Assembly: GCA_964428015.1 (NCBI GenBank)
Contig: CAYRWR010000004.1
Coordinates: 1 to 64,000 of the forward strand
Source: CAYRWR01 sp964428015
GTDB lineage: Bacteria; Spirochaetota; Brevinematia; Brevinematales; CAYRWR01
Reading direction: 5' to 3'
DNA length: 64,000 nucleotides
The notes beneath the pieces are model-generated. The model worked only from the letters and a program-made list of their open reading frames with translations. It did no database searches and was not told the DNA's origin. Made by a program: the position numbers and the translations under genes. Shown here piece after piece: positions 16,620 through 24,218 of this stretch (position 1 is its first letter; each line of letters opens with the position of its first letter).

Positions 16620-17771
16620 CTAGTCAGTGTTGGTACTGTTTGTATCCGTGGACACGGGTACAGGCAGTTTGATAATAGGGAATCGAATGACAGGACTGGA
16701 TTGGCCAAATTCCCGGTCTTCAGTCAGTTTCAGTTTAAAAGCCCCTTTCTTGGGACTGTTTCTTTTGATTCGGTAATCCTGCGGTACATTAAATACCACA
16801 CTCATTACTTTGGACTCACCTGGTTGAATATTTCCCAATTCCAGTAGACTGATAGGGGACATTATTTCCACCAGTTCTGAGCCGGCATTTTCCACTTCCA
16901 CACCCACATTATAGGCGATTCCCAGCCCTTTATTGGTGACCCAGACTCTCAGTTCAGCAGTCTCACCGTTATTGACGATGAGGTTACTGTTTCCGGAAAG
17001 GGTATCCGTACCGTAATCAATAATCTGCCAATCCTGAATATCCAGTTGCGGTTTGGGCAGACCTTGAGTAGGAATAATCAGCTTAAATTTTTTAGGAAAT
17101 TGGGTAAAACGGGGGTCGGCCATGCTGAGTACCACATGGGCTTTGCCGGTCTCCAGGCTTTTATCTGTACTAAAGGGCAGAATAAACACATTAGAACTTC
17201 CCACAGGCATAGTAATAGCCGGGGGTGTAGTAAAAAACATCCCTTTAGTGGTCTTATTTTCATCCACTTCCAACTTAACCCGGTTAACTAAACCTTTACC
17301 ATGATTATAGAGTCTGACGGTGATCATGCCTTTTTTATCTGTTTTAAGTACAGTATTAGTTCCCAGATCGTATGTAGCTGTCACATCCAGTACCGGAGGC
17401 CGGGAATTAATGACATCCTTGACTTTAGCAGCCAGGATTTGCGGCGCGGGATTGGGACTATCACTTACCAGGACTGTTTCGAAATATTCCAGGGCCTTTT
17501 TTTCATTTCCTTCCTGGTAGTAAATAAAGCCTATTTCATAATTGGCCCAGGCTATGGCTTCACGGTCATTGGTATACCACTGCAGGATTTTTTCATAGTA
17601 TTTCATGGCACCTTTATTGTCATAATTAACATATCGGTCCCCGCCCAGTTTAATGATCTCATCTGCCGACTTGAGGCGCAATTCTTGGTCCGGTAAAATG
17701 GGCGCGCTTCCGGCACATCCGGCCAGGAAAAAGGAAAAAGTCATTAGTGTCAGGAAAAAAGATTTGTTCAT
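16620..17771 (-). CDS. Lipoprotein with TPR-like and CARDB-like domains
   Basis: 383 residues with a lipoprotein signal peptide and lipobox LAGC. Residues about 30-110 form two or three TPR-like helical pairs (YEKILQWYTND..., YYQEGNEKKALEYFE). Residues about 125-375 form two beta-sandwich repeats with the NNG-type pattern of CARDB or NEW3-like domains (RLYNHGKGLVNRVKLEV; VTNKGLGIAYNVGVEVEN). Probably anchored in the periplasm or outer membrane as an adaptor protein. First gene of a two-gene operon with the LpxL-like acyltransferase. Ribosome site GAGGAG 6 bases before ATG. Confidence 0.8.
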   Translation of the reverse strand: MNKSFFLTLMTFSFFLAGCAGSAPILPDQELRLKSADEIIKLGGDRYVNYDNKGAMKYYEKILQWYTNDREAIAWANYEIGFIYYQEGNEKKALEYFETVLVSDSPNPAPQILAAKVKDVINSRPPVLDVTATYDLGTNTVLKTDKKGMITVRLYNHGKGLVNRVKLEVDENKTTKGMFFTTPPAITMPVGSSNVFILPFSTDKSLETGKAHVVLSMADPRFTQFPKKFKLIIPTQGLPKPQLDIQDWQIIDYGTDTLSGNSNLIVNNGETAELRVWVTNKGLGIAYNVGVEVENAGSELVEIMSPISLLELGNIQPGESKVMSVVFNVPQDYRIKRNSPKKGAFKLKLTEDREFGQSSPVIRFPIIKLPVPVSTDTNSTNTD

Positions 17772-17800
17772 GTTTGCTCCTCAGAGATACATTAGAGATT

Positions 17801-17829
17801 ATTATAATGCAGCTGTATTAATAAATCAA
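17801..17829 (-). promoter_or_regulatory. Promoter of the lipoprotein/LpxL operon
   Basis: Minus strand TTGATT (17824-17829), 17-base spacer, TATAAT (17801-17806). Confidence 0.75.
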
Positions 17830-17900
17830 GGCAGGACAATACTTTTGACTCCTATTTAAATGAAAAGGTTTGATAAGAAATATTCCTGAAATAAGGAACA

Positions 17901-17928
17901 TTGACCAATTTCAAACTTACGTTATAAT
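17901..17928 (+). promoter_or_regulatory. Promoter of the Omp85-like gene
   Basis: TTGACC (17901-17906), 16-base spacer, TATAAT (17923-17928). It excludes the longer reading starting at 17870. Confidence 0.8.
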
Positions 17929-17956
17929 AATCTCAGTTCATTGCGGAGGTATAAAT

Positions 17957-19213
17957 ATGAAAAAACTGTGGATTTTCCTGTTGAGTGTTTCCTGTCTGTC
18001 TCCTCTTTTTTCAGCATCTACCAATAGTAACATCCCTGCCCAGGGACTTAAACTCAAACCCTTTCCTTTGCTGAACTACAATTCTGACCTGGGCCTGGGT
18101 CTTGGAGTAAGTATGACTTTTCTGGGCTATGACGGAAAATCACCCAAATATCTGTACAAGATATATACTGAATTCATGTATTATACCGGAGGACAAATCG
18201 ATCCGGACATCCGTTTTGATATCCCCAATATCCGGATAGGCAATCAACCCTTCCGATTGACGGGATTTGCGGAGTACAAACAGGCAAGATTCCAGCCTTA
18301 CTATGGCACCAACAATGACGATGCCAAAAACCTGTATCTCCTGGATAGTAATGGGGATCCTTTCCCCAATAAGTATTATTATTTCTATAATATGGTCAAT
18401 CCCTATGTCTATTTTACCCTCACCACTCCGCTGGTATGGGGACGTCAGAAAGGCTTTGACAAGGAGATTGGACTGGCTTTGGGAGCCTATCTGGAGAATT
18501 ATTCTTTCACTAATTCTTTCACAAAAGACAATGCCGGTGTCAATACTTATCAACTTTCCAAGCTATACATTGATAAACCCTATGGATATGAAGGCGGTAC
18601 GGTTTTATCATTGAATTTCGGTATCAATTATGACAGCCGGGACTTTGTATCCAACCCCTCCAGGGGGACCTATAACGAAATCATGATGGAGATTTCCCTC
18701 CTGGACAACTACCAATACTCCCGTCTGACTCTTATGCATGAAGCATATTTTACCCTTTGTAACAAAAACAAACGGCATCTCTACTTTACGGAACGGGTGT
18801 GGATAGACAATTTATTTGGTCAGCCCCCCTTCTTCAAACAGGGTAAACTGGGCGGTTTCCGCTTTGTGGATGCTTTTGGAGGGGGAGACAGTATGCGGGG
18901 CCGTTCCGCCTTTAGAGGCATCGGCAACTTCAAATTCCTGATCAGTCCGGAACTGCGCTGGAGATTTCTGAACTTCGGACCATTCCTGGGTGACCAGTGG
19001 CATCTGGAGCTGACTCCTTTCGCCGACATCGGTAATGCCTGGGACAGCATCTCTGAGGTACGCTGGGATGAAATTCAGTACACGCTGGGTATGGGCCTGA
19101 AAGTGCTATGGGGAGAAGATTTTATTATCGCTTTTGACTTCGGAATGTGGAAAAATGAGGTCTACGATAAGTGGGAAAATGGCATCTATATCGGGTTTGA
19201 CCACCAGTATTAG
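17957..19213 (+). CDS. Omp85/BamA-family outer-membrane barrel without POTRA domains
   Basis: 418 residues from ATG at 17957 (GCGGAGGT 7 bases upstream). A signal peptide covers residues 1-20. The rest is a beta-barrel with alternating aromatic and polar residues, ending in an aromatic-terminated strand (YIGFDHQY). The Omp85 loop-6 type motif is seen as GGGDSMRGRSAFRG near residue 312-325. Length leaves no room for POTRA domains, so it is a short Omp85 like the reported noNterm class. Possible roles are lipid or protein insertion at the outer membrane; none is shown. A CPBP protease gene follows after 25 bases. Confidence 0.83.
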   Translation: MKKLWIFLLSVSCLSPLFSASTNSNIPAQGLKLKPFPLLNYNSDLGLGLGVSMTFLGYDGKSPKYLYKIYTEFMYYTGGQIDPDIRFDIPNIRIGNQPFRLTGFAEYKQARFQPYYGTNNDDAKNLYLLDSNGDPFPNKYYYFYNMVNPYVYFTLTTPLVWGRQKGFDKEIGLALGAYLENYSFTNSFTKDNAGVNTYQLSKLYIDKPYGYEGGTVLSLNFGINYDSRDFVSNPSRGTYNEIMMEISLLDNYQYSRLTLMHEAYFTLCNKNKRHLYFTERVWIDNLFGQPPFFKQGKLGGFRFVDAFGGGDSMRGRSAFRGIGNFKFLISPELRWRFLNFGPFLGDQWHLELTPFADIGNAWDSISEVRWDEIQYTLGMGLKVLWGEDFIIAFDFGMWKNEVYDKWENGIYIGFDHQY

Positions 19214-19238
19214 TTTATGAAACTATAAAGAGGCATAT

Positions 19239-19910
19239 ATGCTTTGGACCATACTGCTGGGATTGTTGCCGGTGACTGCCCTGTTTTTCACGGTAACTTT
19301 ACTGCACAATTTTATCCTGGCTATGCTGGTATTCCACATCGGGATCTGTCTGTTTTTACCCCTGGTCCATGTTAGTTTGATACAGAAAAACTCCTTCACT
19401 GAGTACCTAAGTTTTATCGGCTTCAAAGACTTTAAGAAAAATCTGGGTACGGGATTATTATGGGGCGGGGTTTTCCTAATGGTGATCGTGGTGTTCGGAC
19501 TCCTCACCTATAGGACCATGACCGATCCGGAATCCATCTCGGCAATGATGCGTGATATGAGCTACCAACCACGCCTGCTGATCTTTTACTTTCTGTTTAT
19601 GGTATGGGGCAACAGCCTGCTGGAAGAAGTTTACTGGCGGGGCTATATGTTCCATCGTCTGCGTGCTGTCTCTACCCTACCTCTGACTATTATCCTGACC
19701 GCTGTTTTTTATGCCAGCTATCATCTGCTCATGACTGTACCCTTCTTGGGTTGGGGCAAGGGGATCTTCCTGACCTCGGTGGTACTGGGAGCGGGATTAT
19801 TCTGGGCCTGGCTCCGCGAGAAGACCGGGTCTATCTGGCCCGCTGTGATCAGCCACGCCCTGGCTGACCTGGGGATATTTTATATCATCTTTTTCAAAAT
19901 AGTCAGTTGA
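19239..19910 (+). CDS. CPBP family intramembrane glutamic endopeptidase
   Basis: 223 residues with about six transmembrane segments. All CPBP/Abi motifs are present: EEVYWRGYMFHRL (motif 1 EExxxR, about 128-140), FYASYHLL (motif 2 FxxxH, about 157-164), and ISHALADLGIF (motif 3, about 205-215). The family includes Rce1-like proteases and bacterial immunity or envelope-stress proteases. Probably co-transcribed with the Omp85-like gene 25 bases upstream; the substrate is unknown. Confidence 0.9.
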   Translation: MLWTILLGLLPVTALFFTVTLLHNFILAMLVFHIGICLFLPLVHVSLIQKNSFTEYLSFIGFKDFKKNLGTGLLWGGVFLMVIVVFGLLTYRTMTDPESISAMMRDMSYQPRLLIFYFLFMVWGNSLLEEVYWRGYMFHRLRAVSTLPLTIILTAVFYASYHLLMTVPFLGWGKGIFLTSVVLGAGLFWAWLREKTGSIWPAVISHALADLGIFYIIFFKIVS

Positions 19911-19983
19911 CCTACTTATCCCACACGTTTCGCTTGGTAATGCCCGCGGTCATAAATCTCCAGAGAATCTTGGGGAAGGTCAG

Positions 19984-20697
19984 CTACTCGATTCGGTCGT
20001 AGTTTTTATTGCTCTTCAGCATCCCTTTTACCAGGAATGCCGCTACAGGCTCTACCCTATCCGCCAGGATATTAAACATCTTTATTTTCTTCTTTGATGC
20101 TACGCTGTCATCCTCTGCCTGGCGCAAAAAGTCGGTAACCACCATACCGGGACTGATAATACCGATACTGACTCCGGTATACTGCCGTTCCCGGCTGAAG
20201 GCTTTGGTGAAGTAGTTTACAGCCCGTTTAGATGTACTATAAACAATAGTCCCGGGGATGATCATCCCGTTTGAGCCCAGCCCCTCCATATTGAAGATCC
20301 GGCCGTAGCCCTGCTTCACCATCTCCCGGTAGGCGATCCGGGAGCCGTGGATGACACCGCCGATATTCACTGCCAGCACCTTTTCGATGGCAGCACTGTC
20401 CAGGTCCTGGACCATAGCCTGGGGCTGATTTACCCCGGCATTGTTGACCCAGATATCCACTTTTCCAAAGGTCTTCACAGCCTTTTGGAATAGCTTCTCG
20501 TGCAGAGAAGGGTCTGACACATCCCCCGCCAGGTAGGCCCATTGCCCGGGATAAGACTGTAATTCATTTTCTATGGACTGGAGGCTTTTATCAGTGGTAC
20601 CGTTAAGACAGACCTGGTGGCCCTGTCGCAGGAATTCCAGGGCCAGTCCCCGGCCTATGCCCCGGGTACTTCCTGTGATCACGATGGTTTTTGGCAT
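19984..20697 (-). CDS. Short-chain dehydrogenase/reductase
   Basis: 237 residues, classical SDR. Cofactor motif TGSTRGIGRG at about 7-16, NNAG at about 87-90, catalytic Tyr/Lys in YSTSK at about 152-156. The Rossmann fold binds NAD(P)H; the substrate is not predictable. There is a ribosome site AAAGGAAG upstream of the ATG and a near-perfect palindrome at 20729-20742 that may be an operator. Confidence 0.9.
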   Translation of the reverse strand: MPKTIVITGSTRGIGRGLALEFLRQGHQVCLNGTTDKSLQSIENELQSYPGQWAYLAGDVSDPSLHEKLFQKAVKTFGKVDIWVNNAGVNQPQAMVQDLDSAAIEKVLAVNIGGVIHGSRIAYREMVKQGYGRIFNMEGLGSNGMIIPGTIVYSTSKRAVNYFTKAFSRERQYTGVSIGIISPGMVVTDFLRQAEDDSVASKKKIKMFNILADRVEPVAAFLVKGMLKSNKNYDRIE

Positions 20698-20728
20698 TGC
20701 TTACTTCCTTTATACGATTTTTGATTTG

Positions 20729-20742
20729 TCTTACTCGTAAGA
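20729..20742. promoter_or_regulatory. Palindrome, possible operator of the SDR gene
   Basis: TCTTAC and GTAAGA arms separated by two bases, 32 bases upstream of the SDR start. The symmetry suits a dimeric regulator. No consensus -35 was found beside it. Confidence 0.35.
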
Positions 20743-21023
20743 TTATTTTAAAGTTAGTTGGGGATTTATACAATAGGCGGGAAGGTTTTTGGTGGCCATT
20801 GTACTGACTTTTTCTATTGAGCATCGATGGCTGGGGAAAGTTAGGTGCTCTACTCCGAAAATCCTTGCCGGTAGCAGACCGGCTGCCGGACCACGCTTCT
20901 GGACGGTTATGTCCAGTGCTCGGTTGGTATTCAAACTGGTCTCTGTAAGAAGAATATCAAATCTTCCACAACACCTCCGTGCTCTTCGTGCCTCCGCGGT
21001 GACCATCCCTCCCCTCTTCATTT
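20743..21023. other. Gene-free stretch with a possible dispersed repeat
   Basis: No credible gene on either strand. The segment 20972-21002 (CACCTCCGTG, then CTCTTCGTGC, then CTCCGCGGTGA) contains a short internal repetition. It yields a Thr-Ala-Glu-Ala-Arg-Arg-type translation of the kind often misannotated as small proteins. I treat it as a repeat rather than coding. Confidence 0.4.
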
Positions 21024-21052
21024 TTGACCAGCAGTTTCTTTCCTGCTATAAT
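21024..21052 (+). promoter_or_regulatory. Promoter of the 21084-22708 pair
   Basis: TTGACC (21024-21029), 17-base spacer, TATAAT (21047-21052). It excludes a start at 21024 for the next gene. Confidence 0.82.
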
Positions 21053-21083
21053 CCTCTATTCCCATATGAGGAGAACCAGTACC

Positions 21084-21590
21084 ATGAAACCAACCAACCC
21101 CGGTCTGAATTTCAAAAAGTTTATCCTCGTTGTATTTTTTATACTACTGGGAATAATGGTATATTACATTCGTAACCGTTCCTATACTACTCTGATTAAG
21201 ACAGACAAAGTCGAGTTATATTCCCAGGGTACCAATGTCTCTTCACAATATCTACGATTGCTTAGTCATCCGGGACAGAATCCACGCATCCTCTTCATCA
21301 AAAATACCGCAACCGGAAGAATTAAGATATTTACAATGGATGAAAAGCAGGGACAGATTGTGGATTATTATCTGTCAAACTACAAAATGAGGTCAATTCC
21401 TATTATCAATAACTATAGAATAGCGATTGATACCAATATTGATAAACTGGTTCTGGATAAAGACGTTGCCGGATATTTCCCAGATTATCAGCTCGAGGTC
21501 CTGCACAGTCCTGACCGGATGGAGTTCAATCTGCCTGTCACCACTCACAAGTGGTACCAAGGTTTCGACCGCATCATAATCCGCAATTAG
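21084..21590 (+). CDS. Single-pass membrane or secreted hypothetical protein
   Basis: 168 residues from ATG at 21084 (GAGGAG 10 bases upstream). One hydrophobic segment at about residues 11-29 is followed by a soluble extracytoplasmic domain of about 135 residues with strand-rich sequence. No family recognised. A kinase-like gene follows after 14 bases, and a shared promoter lies upstream, so the two probably act together. Confidence 0.72.
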   Translation: MKPTNPGLNFKKFILVVFFILLGIMVYYIRNRSYTTLIKTDKVELYSQGTNVSSQYLRLLSHPGQNPRILFIKNTATGRIKIFTMDEKQGQIVDYYLSNYKMRSIPIINNYRIAIDTNIDKLVLDKDVAGYFPDYQLEVLHSPDRMEFNLPVTTHKWYQGFDRIIIRN

Positions 21591-21604
21591 ACCCGGAGGT
21601 ACCC

Positions 21605-22708
21605 ATGTCACTCAAAGGCGACGCCCGTCAGAAAAGTCAATTAGCCATCTACCATAGTGGACAGGAGATTGAGGTCGGTTCAGTAGATGCTCTCCCCCTG
21701 CCTCTGAACACCCTGCTGGGTATGGACAGCTCCTCCCCCTGGTGGGTGGACACCATCTCTTCCGGCCTCACCGGCACCGTCACCAAAATCTGTGTGGACG
21801 GCCGTTTCTACAATGTCAAACGCAAACGCGACGAAATCCTGGTCAAGAACCCCGACGGTCTGACCTCTTTCCAGAACGAGATACAGATCCGCCGCCGGGT
21901 GGAAGCTTTCAAGGCTGACCCCTCTAAAAGGGACCGCTTCCGCAATATCGTGGACACCCTCTACGCCTCCCAGCGTCACGGCATCATAGTATCCCCCTGG
22001 ATCGAAGCCGAGCCCCTCACCACCGTGACCCGTGCCCGTATCCGCAGCCTGTTCACCACCTACCTGTCCCTGGAAATGGAGGGTATTTTCGATCTCGACC
22101 CCTGCGGCGGTAATCTCCTCACCAGGGGTGACGACATCATCCTATTCGACTTCGGCTACACCTACCTGTTTGACCCCCGCGTGGATTTCAATCCCGACGG
22201 CCGCGAGTTCCCTCTCATGCACATGGCGGAACGCTTCGAGTCCCGTTTCTACTGTCAGTATCTCATGGATCTGGAAGATTCCCAGGGTCTGGAAACTGCA
22301 CTGGAAGCCTTCCGTATGGAAAAGGAAGTGGCCATCGAGATCTACTCCCGTAAACTGTCCTGGCTAAAGTCTCTTCCTGCTGAACCTGCCGTGCTGGAAT
22401 ATATCCAGGGATTTATCCGGGAATGGGAGATCGGTACCTCCGCCCCCTCCGCCCTGGCCCGTCTCTACTCCCGCGAGACCTTTTTGTCCTATTCCATGGA
22501 CGCCAAGGACGACCTGCACGGCCGCTCCTGTACCCCTAATACTCTCAAAAAAATAGACCGGATCATTCTGGCTATTCAGAAAGAATACGCCGCTCTGAAA
22601 GGGAAAGGCTTGTTCTGGGGAGAGGAAGCAGCTATGGATCAGGAGGAAATGATATCCTTCTGGAAATCCCAGCGGAAACTGGCGGAGGAATACCAGCTTA
22701 CTCATTGA
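21605..22708 (+). CDS. Atypical protein kinase-like protein
   Basis: 367 residues from ATG at 21605 (CCGGAGGT 4 bases upstream). I see a kinase-like order of motifs. FYNVKRKRDE at about 61-70 could hold the nucleotide lysine. DLDPCGGNLL at about 162-171 resembles the catalytic HxDxxxxN loop with Asp and Asn in register. IILFDFGYTYLFDP at about 178-191 resembles the DFG magnesium loop. A helical region follows. This resembles the atypical kinase folds (ABC1/HipA/aminoglycoside kinases), but I cannot name a family. Base composition is more C-rich than in the neighbours. A small-molecule or protein phosphotransferase is the best guess. Confidence 0.7.
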   Translation: MSLKGDARQKSQLAIYHSGQEIEVGSVDALPLPLNTLLGMDSSSPWWVDTISSGLTGTVTKICVDGRFYNVKRKRDEILVKNPDGLTSFQNEIQIRRRVEAFKADPSKRDRFRNIVDTLYASQRHGIIVSPWIEAEPLTTVTRARIRSLFTTYLSLEMEGIFDLDPCGGNLLTRGDDIILFDFGYTYLFDPRVDFNPDGREFPLMHMAERFESRFYCQYLMDLEDSQGLETALEAFRMEKEVAIEIYSRKLSWLKSLPAEPAVLEYIQGFIREWEIGTSAPSALARLYSRETFLSYSMDAKDDLHGRSCTPNTLKKIDRIILAIQKEYAALKGKGLFWGEEAAMDQEEMISFWKSQRKLAEEYQLTH

Positions 22709-22802
22709 GCAGACCTTCACCTTACTGGGATTGTAATACTTCCAGTTTCTGAAGTCATTATACTTGATTATATATAAATTTTTAGATAAAAAAGTGAAGT
22801 AT

Positions 22803-23075
22803 ATGCCCCAAAAGAAAATCAGTACACCGCTATCAACCTGGTCAAAAAAAATATTGATTGAAGGTGTCTTTAACACGCTATTTGTCTTTATCTATGCCGA
22901 CCATATCAATTGGACATTACACGAAGACGCCCCCTGGAAAGATACTATTGCGACTGAAACAGACCAGACATTATCACAATATAACCAGGAAGGAATACCT
23001 GTATTTATCAGTGACCTTATGAATCAGTCTGAAATAGATATGATCAAAAACAGAATATCTGCTTTATTAAAATAA
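22803..23075 (+). CDS. Small hypothetical protein
   Basis: 90 residues from ATG at 22803; an upstream TTG would add 13 residues but has no ribosome site. There is no signal peptide or clear membrane segment. The sequence has alternating hydrophobic strands (GVFNTLFVFIY) and a C-terminal amphipathic helix (NQSEIDMIKNRISALL), suggesting a small alpha/beta protein. No family recognised. Ribosome site is weak (GTGAAG), which lowers confidence. Confidence 0.5.
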   Translation: MPQKKISTPLSTWSKKILIEGVFNTLFVFIYADHINWTLHEDAPWKDTIATETDQTLSQYNQEGIPVFISDLMNQSEIDMIKNRISALLK

Positions 23076-23114
23076 ATTTCTAAATTGCTGTAATTTTTTA
23101 ATACCTCAGACTAA

Positions 23115-23143
23115 TTGCCTTTCTTGTGGTGCTGATCTAGAAT
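23115..23143 (+). promoter_or_regulatory. Likely promoter of the zinc-ribbon gene
   Basis: TTGCCT (23115-23120), 17-base spacer, TAGAAT (23138-23143). Confidence 0.55.
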
Positions 23144-23162
23144 AGTTCAGGGAGAAATTTAA

Positions 23163-23663
23163 TTGACACATACAGAAAAAAAACTAAGAGACTTGTCTGA
23201 AAATTTATTAATAACTAACTCTGTGCAAGGTGTCCTGCATGAAATCCTGGAGCTTCTGAAAACCCCGGATGATAAAATAAATGAGCAGATACAATCTATA
23301 TTGATTCCTTATTTTGAATCCTACCGTGAAAAAAACTCCCCCGAGGCGCTAAAAGTATTAATCCGACAGCTTCGCTCTCAGTATGGTGAAAATACCCCGG
23401 CCGCGCTATTTCTGGATAGAGCCCTGGAGGCATGTCATCTCCTGGAGCAGCCTCCCCTGCCTCAGGTCTGGGACAGAGTCCTGCGCTCCGTCAGCGGCTC
23501 CTACCTCTACGACGGGACAGTAGCCCGTTGTCCCAAATGTCATTCCACTCACGTCCATGAGGGGGAGAATAGCGCCTATTATTTCACGGATATGGTCTGT
23601 GCCGACTGCGGCTACCGGGAGCTGGCTGATGACTACCAGCTGGAAGACTGGTACCCCCTCTAA
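23163..23663 (+). CDS. Hypothetical protein with C-terminal zinc ribbon
   Basis: 166 residues from TTG at 23163, with AGGGAGA 8 bases upstream. The first 115 residues are helical. The end carries two C-x2-C pairs (CPKC at about 121 and CADC at about 147) that should bind one zinc ion. Family not recognised; such ribbons mediate nucleic-acid or protein contacts. It runs toward the ferritin-like gene, with a shared hairpin between them. Confidence 0.68.
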   Translation: MTHTEKKLRDLSENLLITNSVQGVLHEILELLKTPDDKINEQIQSILIPYFESYREKNSPEALKVLIRQLRSQYGENTPAALFLDRALEACHLLEQPPLPQVWDRVLRSVSGSYLYDGTVARCPKCHSTHVHEGENSAYYFTDMVCADCGYRELADDYQLEDWYPL

Positions 23664-23692
23664 AACAAAAAGGCTGTCTTTTCAGACAGCCT
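23663..23692 (-). terminator. Terminator of the MBX-like operon
   Basis: AGGCTGTCT and AGACAGCCT arms (9 bp) around TTTC, with an interrupted T-run on the minus strand (TTTTTGTTTT). It lies 22 bases past the stop of the ferritin-like gene. Confidence 0.82.
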
Positions 23693-23714
23693 GTGCTTAG
23701 ATTAACATTTCATT

Positions 23715-24206
23715 TTACTCAAAAGGATAAAAACCCAGCTCCATGGAATTCCGGTCGATGATGGCTTCCAGACGGGACTTCATTAGATCTGCGTGATTTT
23801 GTTCCCAGTCAGATAGTTTCAAGAGTATATCCTTTTCCTGTCCCTGGGACTTGGCTGCCGCTTTGGCATAGTATTCCTTAAAATCCTTTTCGATCAGATA
23901 AGCCAGTCTGATAATGGAAAAATCGGCCAGATCTCCGGCCAGTTTTTTGGTTTCAATTTTCTGCTGCTTTAAGCGGGCTTCAAATTTATCCTCATCCTCA
24001 ATGGGCAGAGCGTCCAGACCTTTACCACCCTCCAGGTTTTTCAGCTGTTTTTCCAGGTAGAGTGCATGGTCCCGCTCCATCTCCTGCAGGTCGCCAAACA
24101 GGGTCTGCAGAGCCGGGTCTTTTACTACCGCTTTCTGATCCTTATAAAACTCCATGCCGTTGAGTTCCATCTGATGAGCCAGGGTGAAAATATCCTTAAT
24201 ACTCAT
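23715..24206 (-). CDS. Ferritin-like diiron protein (rubrerythrin family, no rubredoxin domain)
   Basis: 163 residues forming a four-helix bundle. Likely diiron ligands are in MELNGMEFYK (about 12-21), MERDHALYLEKQL (about 43-55), LIEKDFKEYY (about 105-114) and WEQNHADLMK (about 133-142), two of them E-x2-H. The rubredoxin-type CxxC tail of classical rubrerythrin is missing. Members reduce peroxide or store iron in anaerobes. Last gene of the operon, 12 bases after the iron-sulfur flavoprotein, and may protect the complex from oxidants. Confidence 0.88.
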   Translation of the reverse strand: MSIKDIFTLAHQMELNGMEFYKDQKAVVKDPALQTLFGDLQEMERDHALYLEKQLKNLEGGKGLDALPIEDEDKFEARLKQQKIETKKLAGDLADFSIIRLAYLIEKDFKEYYAKAAAKSQGQEKDILLKLSDWEQNHADLMKSRLEAIIDRNSMELGFYPFE

Positions 24207-24218
24207 TGTTTCTCTCCC

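Noticed and set aside
20743..21021. Small minus-strand ORF with a TAEARRARR start
   Set aside because: No ribosome site; it overlaps a promoter region and a likely dispersed repeat of the kind that gives spurious Arg-rich ORFs.
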